DNA of 64,000 nucleotides. Source: Candidatus Bathyarchaeum tardum (GTDB taxonomy: Archaea; Thermoproteota; Bathyarchaeia; Bathyarchaeales; Bathyarchaeaceae). The notes beneath the pieces are model-generated. The model worked only from the letters and a program-made list of their open reading frames with translations. It was not told the origin of the DNA and ran no database searches. The translations under genes were made by a program, and so were the position numbers. The DNA lies in NCBI GenBank assembly GCA_029762755.1, contig JARVGH010000002.1:310001-374000 (forward strand), read 5' to 3'. Positions 26,136 through 33,920 of the stretch are shown here, piece after piece; position 1 is the stretch's first letter; every line of letters starts with the position of its first letter.

Positions 26136-26222
26136 ATGGTAAACAAGGGTGGCAGACCTAGAAAAAAGAACAATCCGCTAAGGGAGTATTGGCGGAAACA
26201 AAAGGAGAAAAACAAAAAGTGA
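26136..26222 (+). CDS. Basic AT-hook-like microprotein (28 aa)
   Basis: ATG 26136 begins MVNKGGRPRKKNN; GGRPRKK matches the AT-hook core (GRP) that lies in the minor groove of AT DNA. The rest is lysine-rich. Its stop overlaps the GTG of the next gene as GTGA. First gene of a three-gene set ending in a recombinase. Short, but the start spacing equals that of the other twin-box promoter. Confidence 0.5.
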   Translation: MVNKGGRPRKKNNPLREYWRKQKEKNKK

Positions 26223-26368
26223 GTTACGTTTTAAAGATAAAAAGCAAACATTTAACCAAGTGCCGAAAATGTGGCAAGTCTTTCAATTTAGGCGACAAGA
26301 TCATACACAGACGAAAAGGTCACTACTATCATTCAGAATGTTTTGAAAGTTTATACATTGACTTATGA
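26219..26368 (+). CDS. Zinc-finger microprotein (49 aa)
   Basis: GTG 26219 to TGA 26368. CRKCGKSFNLGDKIIHRR followed by HYYHSEC gives a C-x2-C...H-x3-C pattern typical of a small treble-clef or zinc-finger domain. It overlaps the 28-residue gene by 4 nt and lies 9 nt before the small recombinase, so all three are co-translated. AAGGAG lies 11 nt upstream. Probably a DNA-binding helper of the element. Confidence 0.6.
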   Translation: MSYVLKIKSKHLTKCRKCGKSFNLGDKIIHRRKGHYYHSECFESLYIDL

Positions 26369-26377
26369 GGGTTTATC

Positions 26378-26908
26378 TTGCCTAACTACACCAAAAAAGG
26401 AAAAATTGAACTAATCACAAGCGACACAGAATTTTTCAATAAAGTGTCTAATCAGCAAACTCAGTTAGGCAACGAGAAAACAAGTTTTGTTTGCGCCCTT
26501 TACTATTTTGGCATCCGAGTTTCTGAAGCTTTGAACTTAACAAAAGAGTCTTTCACAATCAAAAACAAAAAACTGTATGTTGATGTTGGGCAACGACTAA
26601 AACATTCAAAACGCACTCCACCACTTTCGGTTAAATTAGATAGACCTTTTGTGCATAATATTGTAAGTGTGATCCAAGAAACAGACAAGGGTTCAAAAGT
26701 TTGGAATTTTAGCAGAGTTACAGCCTGGCGAATAATCAACAAGCACTTTGATAAATATCCTCACTATTACAGACTGAACCGAATCACCACTTTTTTTGAT
26801 AAAGGTTACCCCATTTCTAAAGTGAAAAGCTGGACAGGTTTAACCCTCAAAGCTTTAGATTATTATGTTGGAGTTAGTGACGTTTCAAAAATGGGCAACG
26901 ATGTTTGA
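26378..26908 (+). CDS. Minimal tyrosine recombinase (176 aa)
   Basis: Only a catalytic-type domain. Arg47 lies in YYFGIRVSEALNL, basic residues near 75-80 could be the beta-hairpin Lys, His129-xx-Arg132 follows (HYYR), Trp152 stands at the second His/Trp position, and Tyr162 or Tyr163 (LDYYVG) is the nucleophile. There is no core-binding domain. The start is TTG 26378 behind GAGGGT. It may be an excision factor, a resolvase, or a decayed integrase. It is the second recombinase of the element. Confidence 0.7.
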   Translation: MPNYTKKGKIELITSDTEFFNKVSNQQTQLGNEKTSFVCALYYFGIRVSEALNLTKESFTIKNKKLYVDVGQRLKHSKRTPPLSVKLDRPFVHNIVSVIQETDKGSKVWNFSRVTAWRIINKHFDKYPHYYRLNRITTFFDKGYPISKVKSWTGLTLKALDYYVGVSDVSKMGNDV

Positions 26909-27032
26909 GCAACACCTACTATTTGTTAGCTGTTTACCTACCCTTTTTGATTAACAAACCCTACCCGGTTTGATTAAAATATTGTAGGACTTAGAGTATT
27001 TTTCACGCAAAAAAATTAATCAATGTTGAAGT

Positions 27033-27063
27033 AACATTATTCTAATAATGTTTCAATAATGTT
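27033..27063. repeat. Three iteron-like half-sites, 11-bp period
   Basis: AACATTATT (27033-27041), then AATAATGTT (27044-27052), then AATAATGTT (27055-27063), each separated by 2 bp. The first two form a perfect inverted pair; the last two a direct repeat. A looser copy (AATCAATGTT) begins near 27018. This lies in a gene-free 331-bp region (26909-27239) and could be the replication origin or an operator. The same gap holds a hairpin AAACC...GGTTT near 26958-26974. Confidence 0.6.
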
Positions 27064-27182
27064 GTTTGTTGACCAAAAAAGCAGAAAAAAGAGTTATTTC
27101 ACAATACTATATTAATATATACACAGATAGACGCTCGTCGCCTTGTTAGGGGTGTTGTTATATGTTTATTTTTTTGACATAA

Positions 27183-27211
27183 CTATATAGATAAACCTTA
27201 AATCTATATAG
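27183..27211 (+). promoter_or_regulatory. Twin CTATATAG promoter, copy 2
   Basis: CTATATAG at 27183-27190 and 27204-27211 (21 bp apart); the second lies in the palindrome ATCTATATAGAT. Again exactly 28 bp precede the ATG of the next gene (27240). The same architecture occurs at 26080-26107. Confidence 0.6.
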
Positions 27212-27239
27212 ATGGTAGATATTCTACATAGTGGCATAC

Positions 27240-27683
27240 ATGAAAATAAGAAAAAGAAAAATAGACAGCGGTGAAATGAAAACAAGTTTAATACTGTGGT
27301 TGACAAGAAGTGACCTGTTAACCAAAACATTCACACTAAAAGACATCAAAGGAAACTACGGTGATTTATTAACAAACAACCAAATCAGAGATGTATTGAG
27401 GAATCTTAAAAAAGTCGGAGTTCTAGCTTCACCCCCGAACCACCCGAAAAGCTACAAGTTTAAAACACGTTTTGTGAATAAGCAAATAAAATGGAGTAAT
27501 GAAGAACGAAAAAAACTGATCGTTCGTATGTATCACGAGTTTGGGAAAGTTCAAAGAATATCGGTTCTTTGGCAAGTTGGCGACAAAATAAAGAAAGACC
27601 TTTGTGAAGCTGTGGGTTTAAAGCTTAAAGATTTAGAGTTGCCAGAAGATTATGTGTCTTATTCTCCAGAAAGGCAAGAATAA
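27240..27683 (+). CDS. Element protein with winged-helix-like N-terminus
   Basis: 147 basic residues from ATG 27240; GTG 27231 is possible, but the twin-box spacing favours the ATG. MKTSLILWLTRSDLL, TLKDIKGNYGDLLTNNQIRDV and LRNLKKVGVLASPP suggest a winged helix. The C-terminal part is helical and acidic. No known family. Last gene before the right edge of the element. Confidence 0.55.
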   Translation: MKIRKRKIDSGEMKTSLILWLTRSDLLTKTFTLKDIKGNYGDLLTNNQIRDVLRNLKKVGVLASPPNHPKSYKFKTRFVNKQIKWSNEERKKLIVRMYHEFGKVQRISVLWQVGDKIKKDLCEAVGLKLKDLELPEDYVSYSPERQE

Positions 27684-27820
27684 AAAAAGGGGAGGGTTGC
27701 AAGGAAATAACGGTGTTTTGTGGCGATGTATCCAGAAAAATCGTTAAGTATAGTTAAATGTCACTAGCACAATTTACTGTTTACAAGTTAAAGGGGAAAA
27801 AACAGGAGAAAAAAGAAGGA

Positions 27821-29020
27821 ATGAAGCCTTTTAGTTTTGTTCACGCTGCAGATTTGCATCTGGGTTATGCTCAGTATAATTTGGATGTTCGCCGTAACGA
27901 CTTTAACAATGCTTTTGCCGAGGTAGTGGACAAAACAATCCAGTTAAACCCAGATTTCATGATAATTGCAGGGGACATTTTTGAGCAAGCACGCCCAACT
28001 AATTCTACCCTTGAGGTTGCGATTGCTAATTTTCGGCGCTTAAAAGATGCAGGAATTCCAGTTTTGGCAGTTGATGGTTCCCATGATTCTGCTCCTAATG
28101 CAGTTACGGGCACGATTCTTAATCCGTTGGACAGCGCAGGTCTAGTTTGGTATTTGCCCCGCCATGAGGGGGCATGCTGGAAAAATGAGAACTGTTACGT
28201 TTATGGCATTCCAAACTTTCGAACCCCCCGAAGAACCCAAGAAGAGTTACCAAAATTTTTAGAAAAATACAAACCCGCCCCTGACCCCTCGTTGTTTAAT
28301 ATTCTTGTTTTTCATATGGGATTAGACATTCCAGCGGTTAAACCCCCAAAAATGGAGGCAGAAGCCAGCCCCGAAAATCTTCCTGAAGGTTTTGATTATT
28401 ATGCGGGGGGGCACATTCACAAGCCGTATAATTCTAGGTTCAAGAAAGGCATTATTGCTTACAGTGGCGGAACAGAAACAGCAAGTTATGACGAAGCAAA
28501 AACAAAGAAAGGCTTCTACCATGTCCACGTAAATAAAACGGGTAAACCAAAAATTGAAAGAATATCTTTGGAAACTCCCCGCAAGTTTGTAATTTTAGAG
28601 CAAACCTACACAGGTTTGACCCCAGCAAAAATTACTGAAGCACTTATACAATTAGTTAAAGACAACGACGAGCAAGGCGCCATTGTTGTTCCAGTTATCA
28701 AGGGTGTGTTGCCTGCAGAAACTACTCGTGGAGAAATTGACCTAGCAAAAGTAAGAAAAACTGGAGAAAAAGCCCTTCTTGTTCATCCGATAGTTCGTCT
28801 AAGGGAAACTGAACTTTCAGAGCATATAATCAAGTCCATTTTCGGAAATGATATGAAAGACCTGACAACCAAAGCTTATGAGTATTTTTTTGAAATCTTT
28901 TCAGAAAACTACAAACGGGAAGAAAGTGAAAAAATTGCACGCCTTGCAGTTGATTTGATTAGTCCCTTGGTTGCGAAACAGGAAACAAAAGTGAAAGAAA
29001 AACTGGAGGAGTTCCTTTGA
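27821..29020 (+). CDS. mre11: DNA repair nuclease Mre11
   Basis: About 399 residues. Phosphoesterase motifs in order: VHAADLHLGY, IIAGDIFEQA, DGSHDS (usually GNHD), FHMGLD and YYAGGHIHKP, which bind two Mn ions. Mre11 resects DNA ends with Rad50. The frame is open from ATG 27758, but the conserved start MKPFSFVHAADLHLG is at ATG 27821 with AGGAG upstream. TTGA overlap with rad50. The Asn-to-Ser change in motif III is notable, because that Asn normally binds metal. Confidence 0.95.
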   Translation: MKPFSFVHAADLHLGYAQYNLDVRRNDFNNAFAEVVDKTIQLNPDFMIIAGDIFEQARPTNSTLEVAIANFRRLKDAGIPVLAVDGSHDSAPNAVTGTILNPLDSAGLVWYLPRHEGACWKNENCYVYGIPNFRTPRRTQEELPKFLEKYKPAPDPSLFNILVFHMGLDIPAVKPPKMEAEASPENLPEGFDYYAGGHIHKPYNSRFKKGIIAYSGGTETASYDEAKTKKGFYHVHVNKTGKPKIERISLETPRKFVILEQTYTGLTPAKITEALIQLVKDNDEQGAIVVPVIKGVLPAETTRGEIDLAKVRKTGEKALLVHPIVRLRETELSEHIIKSIFGNDMKDLTTKAYEYFFEIFSENYKREESEKIARLAVDLISPLVAKQETKVKEKLEEFL

Positions 29021-31104
29021 AACTAGAGTCTCTTCAGTTAGAAAACATCAGGTCCCATGTTAAAACTGTAGTCCCCTTTGTAGGTGGATTCAACTGTTTA
29101 GTAGGGGGACTGGGGCAAGGAAAATCCACGGTGTTGTATGCTATTGATTTTGTCTTGTTTGGTGACCCCATCGGCAGAAGTTATGATTATTTGCTCCGGG
29201 AAGACGCCCAAAAAGGAAAAGTTACTGCAGAGTTTATTCACAACGGCAAACATTACAAGATTCAAAGAGCCCTAGAAAGAAAAGGAAACGGCATCAGCCA
29301 AGACACCGACCATCTCAAACTTTACAAAGACGGCGAACTAGTTGCAAGCAACAAAAACGACGCGGTGCTCGAAGAATTAACTGCCTTAACGGGGTTAGAC
29401 AAAAATATTTTCCGTGAAATCATATGGGTACGCCAAGAGCACCTTAAAGAATTGATAGATATCACGCCACGGCAGCGTCAAACAAAGTTGGATAAACTTT
29501 TTGGCCTTTCTAACTATGATATTGCTTGGAGCGGTTTGCACCAATTTGAAAGAGAATACGAAGTAGAAAAAGGAGTTCTGGAACGGGACGTTGACGTAAT
29601 CCGTGTTGGAAAACTTGAAGAGAACTATATCAATGCAGTTGAAGAATTCTCATCAATTACAGGTCAAATCCATGAAGCAAAACAAAAATTCGCACAGGCT
29701 GAATCTGAACTTATGAAAGCTTCTGCATGCCTTGAAAGTTTAGAAGAAATGCGAAAAACAACCGAAGAGTTACAAAGAAAACAAGTTCAACTAAAAACTA
29801 ACCTTGGCAATCTTGGATACCAAATAAAAAAAATGTCAGTTCAAAATGAAACAGAAAAAAGACGGTTAGACGAACTAAAACGCCTCATAAACCAGATGGA
29901 AACCAAAGAAGAACAAAGCCAAAGAATACTCCAAGAAATCGGTTGGGATTTGGATAAACCGTTAACGGAATACCAAAACCAGTTATCAAGAATTGAAGAA
30001 CAATTACGAACTATCCGTGTTGAGCAAGGCACCACTCAAAGAGAAATGCAAACGTCAGAAGCAAACATTTCGAGCATAGTTGCAGAAAACAAGTGTCCCC
30101 GGTGCCTTCAAGAATTAACGGGTGATTATAAAGATAGCCTAAAAAATAATCTGCAACAGGAAAAAGCTGAGAAACAAAAACTGTTAACTGAACTGCAAGA
30201 AAAACTGGATGAATTAAGAAACGTTCAAAGCAAAGCAAGCACTGCAGTTTCCAATCTGCAACAGGTTATTCTTAGAATCGAGGACACAAAACGACAAATT
30301 AATGAAAAACACGAATTTTTGGCTCAAAACTCTTTGGAAATACAAAAAGCAGAAGAGGATAAAAAAAACCTGCAGAAACAGTTAGAGGAAACTAGAACAG
30401 AAATAGCCAATTTTGATGTTGCTGAACTGGATTTTGCCCGAAAAAACAAGGAAACTGCCCTTACAGTGCATCGTGACGCAAAGAACGAACTAACTAACTT
30501 GGAAAGAAAAAAAGATGATTTAGCTATCCGAGTAGATGAACTAAAAGAGCGGATAGATATTGTTCAAAAAAAAATTGAACGCAAAGAAAGCATCTATAAA
30601 CTTTTGGAGATAATAGACCGTATCCGGGTTGCATACCGAAGCATTCAGCCTAAACTACGAAAAGAGTTTGTAACATATCTACAACTCAGTGTTCAACAAA
30701 TGCTAGACAACCTAGTTGGCGACCTAGGACCCACGTTAAACGTCAAAATTGACGAAACATATTCACCATTTGTCAACAGCCAAGAAGGCTATGAACGGGA
30801 AGTTTCAAACCTTTCAGGGGGAGAGCGCACCTTACTTGCTTTTGCATACCGGATTGGTTTGGGACAGTTAATTATGCAAGCAAAAACAGGTCATGGACTT
30901 TACATGCTTTTGCTGGACGAACCCACAGAAAGTTTAGGACGAGAAGATGGCTCCGTAGACCGACTGGCAGAAGCTGTTAGCCGTTTGAATTCTATTGAAC
31001 AAATAATTGCCGTAACGCATAACGAATCTTTTGCTGAAAAAGCAGAGCATGTAATCCGCATCGAAAAAGAAAACGGAGAAAGCCAAGTTTACATCGATAA
31101 ATAA
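29017..31104 (+). CDS. rad50: DNA double-strand break repair ATPase Rad50
   Basis: 695 residues, rather short for Rad50. Walker A GLGQGKST (about 30-37), long coiled coils, zinc hook CPRC (about 360-363), signature NLSGGERTLLAFAYRIGLG (near 600) and Walker B LYMLLLDEPTESLG. It forms the DNA-tethering complex with Mre11. The TTG start overlaps the mre11 stop and has GGAGG upstream. No herA or nurA is adjacent, unlike many archaea. Confidence 0.96.
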   Translation: MKLESLQLENIRSHVKTVVPFVGGFNCLVGGLGQGKSTVLYAIDFVLFGDPIGRSYDYLLREDAQKGKVTAEFIHNGKHYKIQRALERKGNGISQDTDHLKLYKDGELVASNKNDAVLEELTALTGLDKNIFREIIWVRQEHLKELIDITPRQRQTKLDKLFGLSNYDIAWSGLHQFEREYEVEKGVLERDVDVIRVGKLEENYINAVEEFSSITGQIHEAKQKFAQAESELMKASACLESLEEMRKTTEELQRKQVQLKTNLGNLGYQIKKMSVQNETEKRRLDELKRLINQMETKEEQSQRILQEIGWDLDKPLTEYQNQLSRIEEQLRTIRVEQGTTQREMQTSEANISSIVAENKCPRCLQELTGDYKDSLKNNLQQEKAEKQKLLTELQEKLDELRNVQSKASTAVSNLQQVILRIEDTKRQINEKHEFLAQNSLEIQKAEEDKKNLQKQLEETRTEIANFDVAELDFARKNKETALTVHRDAKNELTNLERKKDDLAIRVDELKERIDIVQKKIERKESIYKLLEIIDRIRVAYRSIQPKLRKEFVTYLQLSVQQMLDNLVGDLGPTLNVKIDETYSPFVNSQEGYEREVSNLSGGERTLLAFAYRIGLGQLIMQAKTGHGLYMLLLDEPTESLGREDGSVDRLAEAVSRLNSIEQIIAVTHNESFAEKAEHVIRIEKENGESQVYIDK

Positions 31105-31123
31105 ACCTGTAAATCACAGGTTT
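31103..31123 (+). terminator. Hairpin at the rad50 stop
   Basis: AAACCTGT (31103-31110), loop AAATC, ACAGGTTT (31116-31123): a perfect 8-bp stem that begins inside the rad50 stop codon. It lacks a strong T-run, so it may stabilise the mRNA end instead of ending transcription. Confidence 0.45.
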
Positions 31124-31162
31124 GTCCCCAAATCATAAAAATGGAATCAAGACTTTTCTATA

Positions 31163-31908
31163 ATGGTTAATGTGCTAAAGAAACAAACATTTTTCATTGT
31201 TTTTTAATCGCAGCTCTGGTTATTTTCTGCCTTTTTTCAAATGCTTTCGCAAAAATAGCTATTGGGGTGAAAAAAGGGGACATGATAGCATATCACGTAA
31301 AAACCACGGGTGATGTTCCCCCAGAGCATGATGTAAAGAATGCATCAATTGAAGTTATTAATGTACGGGAAAAAATAGTTGACATCAAATTTACGTCCAT
31401 GTTTTTGGATGGAACAGAAAAAATTGAATATGCAAGCCTTGATCTTGAAACAGGTAAACTAGGAGAGGCTTTCATTATTCCTGCAAACCTAATTAAAGGG
31501 GACACATTTTCTGAAGAAAATTATGGAACCATAACCATCAGCAAAATCGAAGAACGGGCATACGCCGGTGAAAAACGAACAACGGTAACTGCCAATAACC
31601 CTCAAAGCATTTGGTATTGGGACCAAGAAACAGGTTTTTGGGTTGAAGCAACATCTACATACGCCAATTTTTCCATTACAATTAAAGCAATACAAACTAA
31701 CGTCTGGCAACCCCAACCTTATGAGTTAGACCCGTTGGTTTCCATAGTTTTAGTGGTGGCGGTTATTGCTATTCTTTTATTTGTTGTAGTATTTTGCTTG
31801 AGGAAAAAACAGGTTCATTTTTCGCGAAACTCTACAGGAACAGGAAGAGGCGGAGCAGTGGAAGCTAGTGCCCATCCAATCCATGCAATTACAATAAGAA
31901 CGGCATAA
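31163..31908 (+). CDS. Secreted/membrane-anchored protein, frame broken in the signal peptide
   Basis: The continuous frame is 31267-31908. Just upstream a different frame starts at ATG 31163 (MVNVLKKQTFFIV) and ends at a TAA. Joining the two at the run of six T at 31200-31205 gives an ideal signal peptide: KK, hydrophobic core and SNAFA cleavage site. The mature part is beta-rich with one C-terminal membrane segment (LVSIVLVVAVIAILLFVVVF). One missing T would explain it: sequencing error, mutation or slippage. The last about 30 codons are antisense to the next gene. Function unknown. Confidence 0.6.
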
Positions 31909-32084
31909 ACAATGATAACCACTGGAATGAGCACTGCCCATTCGGCGGCGGTTCGTCCTAAGAAAATGGCATCTTGTGGTGCCAAAAACAACAACCAAAA
32001 ATATGCAACCATAGTTACTAAGGCTAACGCAAGAAGTATAGCACCTAAAGACTTGTTTCTCAACTGTTTTAATTCCTCGACCAA
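31815..32084 (-). CDS. Small two-span membrane protein
   Basis: 89 residues: charged N-terminus MVEELKQLRNKSLG, two membrane segments (about 14-33 and 48-70) and a short Pro-rich tail PPLPVPVEFREK. No function known to me. It converges with the preceding gene and overlaps it by 94 nt, so one of the two C-termini may be shorter in reality. Confidence 0.6.
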   Translation of the reverse strand: MVEELKQLRNKSLGAILLALALVTMVAYFWLLFLAPQDAIFLGRTAAEWAVLIPVVIIVYAVLIVIAWIGWALASTAPPLPVPVEFREK

Positions 32085-32343
32085 TATGCCTTCACGTTAA
32101 ATCACTTAAAACTTTCGAGAATAAACGCAGTTACTATGTAGACGTCACATTTTTTTAAGTGAGGGAACAGGTAAATTTTTGGTAAATCAAATTTCAAAGG
32201 GTTTAGGGATTTTTATTCCCCGCAAATAAATTATTTTTCATATTTAATTTTAAATTTGAATTTAATAGTTATCATGGAAAAAAATAACATTAAAAATATA
32301 AAAAATTATAAAAAGTCTAACAAGACAGGATATAGTTGACAGT

Positions 32344-32679
32344 TTGAGAAAAAACAAAGTACCTGATGAATTAAGAGGCTCTTCAGAATTTGGAGCATAC
32401 TTTTCTAGTTTAGATAAGGAAAGCGAACTCTACCAAAAAATAATAAACAATTTGAATCTCCTTAAAGGAAACATGCTCATTGGAAATAAAATTGAGAAAA
32501 AGAAATGGCCAAAAGTTTATGTAACAAAATATGAAATTTATAATCTGTTTAGAATGGAAACTGGAAAAGAAAGCCGTCTAATTTATACAATATTAGCAGA
32601 AAATGAAAAGAAAATCGTTATTGTCTTAGAGTTTTTTTCAAGCCACAAAGACTATGAACGACGTTTTGGCTATTCTTGA
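32344..32679 (+). CDS. RelE/ParE-like toxin
   Basis: 111 residues with the toxin pattern: DELRGSSEFGAYFSSLDK, WPKVYVTKYEIYNLFRMET, SRLIYTILAENEKKIVIVLEFFSSHKDYERRFGY. The C-terminal FSSHKDYERRF resembles the catalytic end of archaeal RelE-fold proteins. Start TTG 32344. A 21-codon ORF (32274-32339) ends 4 nt upstream and could couple translation. The convergent neighbour is a winged-helix-like 90-residue gene, a possible antitoxin. Confidence 0.75.
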   Translation: MRKNKVPDELRGSSEFGAYFSSLDKESELYQKIINNLNLLKGNMLIGNKIEKKKWPKVYVTKYEIYNLFRMETGKESRLIYTILAENEKKIVIVLEFFSSHKDYERRFGYS

Positions 32680-32952
32680 TTAATAATCTAGTTTCACGCT
32701 TGTCTCTAACAGTTTTTTTAATTTTGGGTTGTCTGGAAAAATCCAGATAATACTTCTTCCATCATACATAATTTTATTTGAACTTTCCAGATACTGCAGT
32801 ATACGGTTGAATGTTTGATATTGAACCTTTTTAGGTAAACTCTCCAGAAGTTCTTTTTTTGTTGAATATGAACCGCTTTTTTTTATTGTGTTTTCTACCA
32901 TAAGAATTGTATCAAGTCGGGGTTCATGATATGTGTATGTGCTTTGGGTCAT
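32680..32952 (-). CDS. Small winged-helix-like protein, possible partner of the RelE-like toxin
   Basis: 90 residues: RLDTILMVENTIKKSG, STKKELLESLPKKVQYQTFNRILQYLESSNKIMYDGRSIIWIF and a short tail. The helix-helix-helix-wing order suggests a DNA-binding winged helix. Its stop directly abuts the convergent toxin stop. Pairing with the toxin is inferred from adjacency; antitoxins more often lie upstream on the same strand. Confidence 0.6.
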   Translation of the reverse strand: MTQSTYTYHEPRLDTILMVENTIKKSGSYSTKKELLESLPKKVQYQTFNRILQYLESSNKIMYDGRSIIWIFPDNPKLKKLLETSVKLDY

Positions 32953-33042
32953 TTTTCTGCAGTTTCCTTGCTGTTTTTATAAATTAAATAATTATACAAA
33001 CTTATATAATTACTGTTTTTTAATTCCCAAACCACCACAAAA

Positions 33043-33150
33043 ATGGGCTGTTCTGCAAAAAAAACTAAGAAAGCAGCTCTGCAAACAGAGGAAAACTTAA
33101 TTACCCCAAACACATACTGTGTAAAAAATTACACAACGACTTTGAATTGA
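33043..33150 (+). CDS. 35-aa upstream ORF in the leader of the membrane transporter gene
   Basis: ATG 33043 to TGA 33150, beginning MGCSAKKTKKAALQTEEN. A TATA box TTATATAA (33001-33008) predicts transcription from about 33030. The stop is 10 nt before the TTG of the transporter gene. A hairpin CTCTG-CAAA-CAGAG lies inside. It may be a leader peptide that controls the transporter, or merely untranslated leader. Confidence 0.35.
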   Translation: MGCSAKKTKKAALQTEENLITPNTYCVKNYTTTLN

Positions 33151-33160
33151 GGTAGCCCAG

Positions 33161-33919
33161 TTGGCAGACATATTGAAGAAATTCAAAAACCCAAAAACGA
33201 TAGCATTGATAGCAATTTTCACTGCTTTATACGCAGTACTTAGAGTAGTACCCACATTACCAATGATTGGATCATCAGGAAACTGGTTTTCATTATCAGA
33301 TGTAATAGCACCAATCTACGGAATAATACTGGGACCCATAACCGGAGGAATAAGCATAGTTTTAGGGACATTCTTAGGAATGGCAATGGGTAGACCAGTA
33401 GTTTTCATGTTCCTAGACTTTCTTCCTGCTACTGTAGGCGCAGTTTCATTAGGGCTACTCATGAAAAAGAAATGGATTTACGCCGTTGCATTAAATGTTA
33501 TTCTGTTAGCAGTTTTTCTGATACATCCAAACACTAGCGTGTTTGTTGATTATTCAGGAGTTCTACTTCCTTTTGCGTGGCTACACATCGTAGCCCTTGT
33601 TGTTCTAATTTCACCTGTTGGACGCAAATTAGTCAATTGGGTCAACACAAATGATGCACCAAAAATAGCTGCTGGAATAGCGATAATGTTCTTTATTGGA
33701 ACCATGATGCAACACCTAATGGGAAACTTGCTTTATGAAACAATAATGGCAGAACCATTAGGATTCATACCTGTAACTTCATACCCTGCAAACTGGGCAT
33801 TAATATTCCCAATTTATCCAATCGAAAGACTGATGTTAATCGTAATTGGAACACTAGTAGGAGCACCACTCCTAAGAGTTCTCAAAAACTCTTCCTTACT
33901 TTCAGGGCATAAATTATAA
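33161..33919 (+). CDS. ECF-transporter substrate-specificity-like membrane protein
   Basis: 252 residues, six to eight membrane segments. The N-terminus IALIAIFTALYAVLRVVPTLP and LSDVIAPIYGIILGPITGGISIVLGTF match S-components of energy-coupling-factor vitamin transporters (Gly-rich SD-x-P-x-GxxxGP pattern). No ECF ATPase is nearby, so a shared module elsewhere is expected. Substrate unknown. TTG start with GAGGT upstream. The gene lies next to the cofactor cluster, but on the opposite strand. Confidence 0.7.
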   Translation: MADILKKFKNPKTIALIAIFTALYAVLRVVPTLPMIGSSGNWFSLSDVIAPIYGIILGPITGGISIVLGTFLGMAMGRPVVFMFLDFLPATVGAVSLGLLMKKKWIYAVALNVILLAVFLIHPNTSVFVDYSGVLLPFAWLHIVALVVLISPVGRKLVNWVNTNDAPKIAAGIAIMFFIGTMMQHLMGNLLYETIMAEPLGFIPVTSYPANWALIFPIYPIERLMLIVIGTLVGAPLLRVLKNSSLLSGHKL

Positions 33920-33920
33920 T

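Larger units (their letters stand above)
20476..27753. mobile_element. Integrated mobile element (virus- or plasmid-like), approximate limits
   Basis: Between fibrillarin and mre11 lie an integrase, a primase-polymerase/helicase, AbrB and winged-helix regulators, zinc-finger microproteins, a second small recombinase and repeat arrays, all unlike the flanking housekeeping genes. A 10-bp direct repeat TTAAGTATAG at 20476-20485 and 27744-27753 is the best candidate for att ends, but it is short and could be chance. The left edge must lie in 20258-20526 and the right edge in about 27684-27820. No capsid gene was recognised, so a plasmid/satellite is as likely as a provirus. The only nearby tRNA is 12 kb away. 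Confidence 0.75.

Noticed and set aside
32274-32339. 21-codon ORF before the RelE-like gene as antitoxin
   Set aside because: Too short and low-complexity to neutralise a toxin; kept only as a possible leader.
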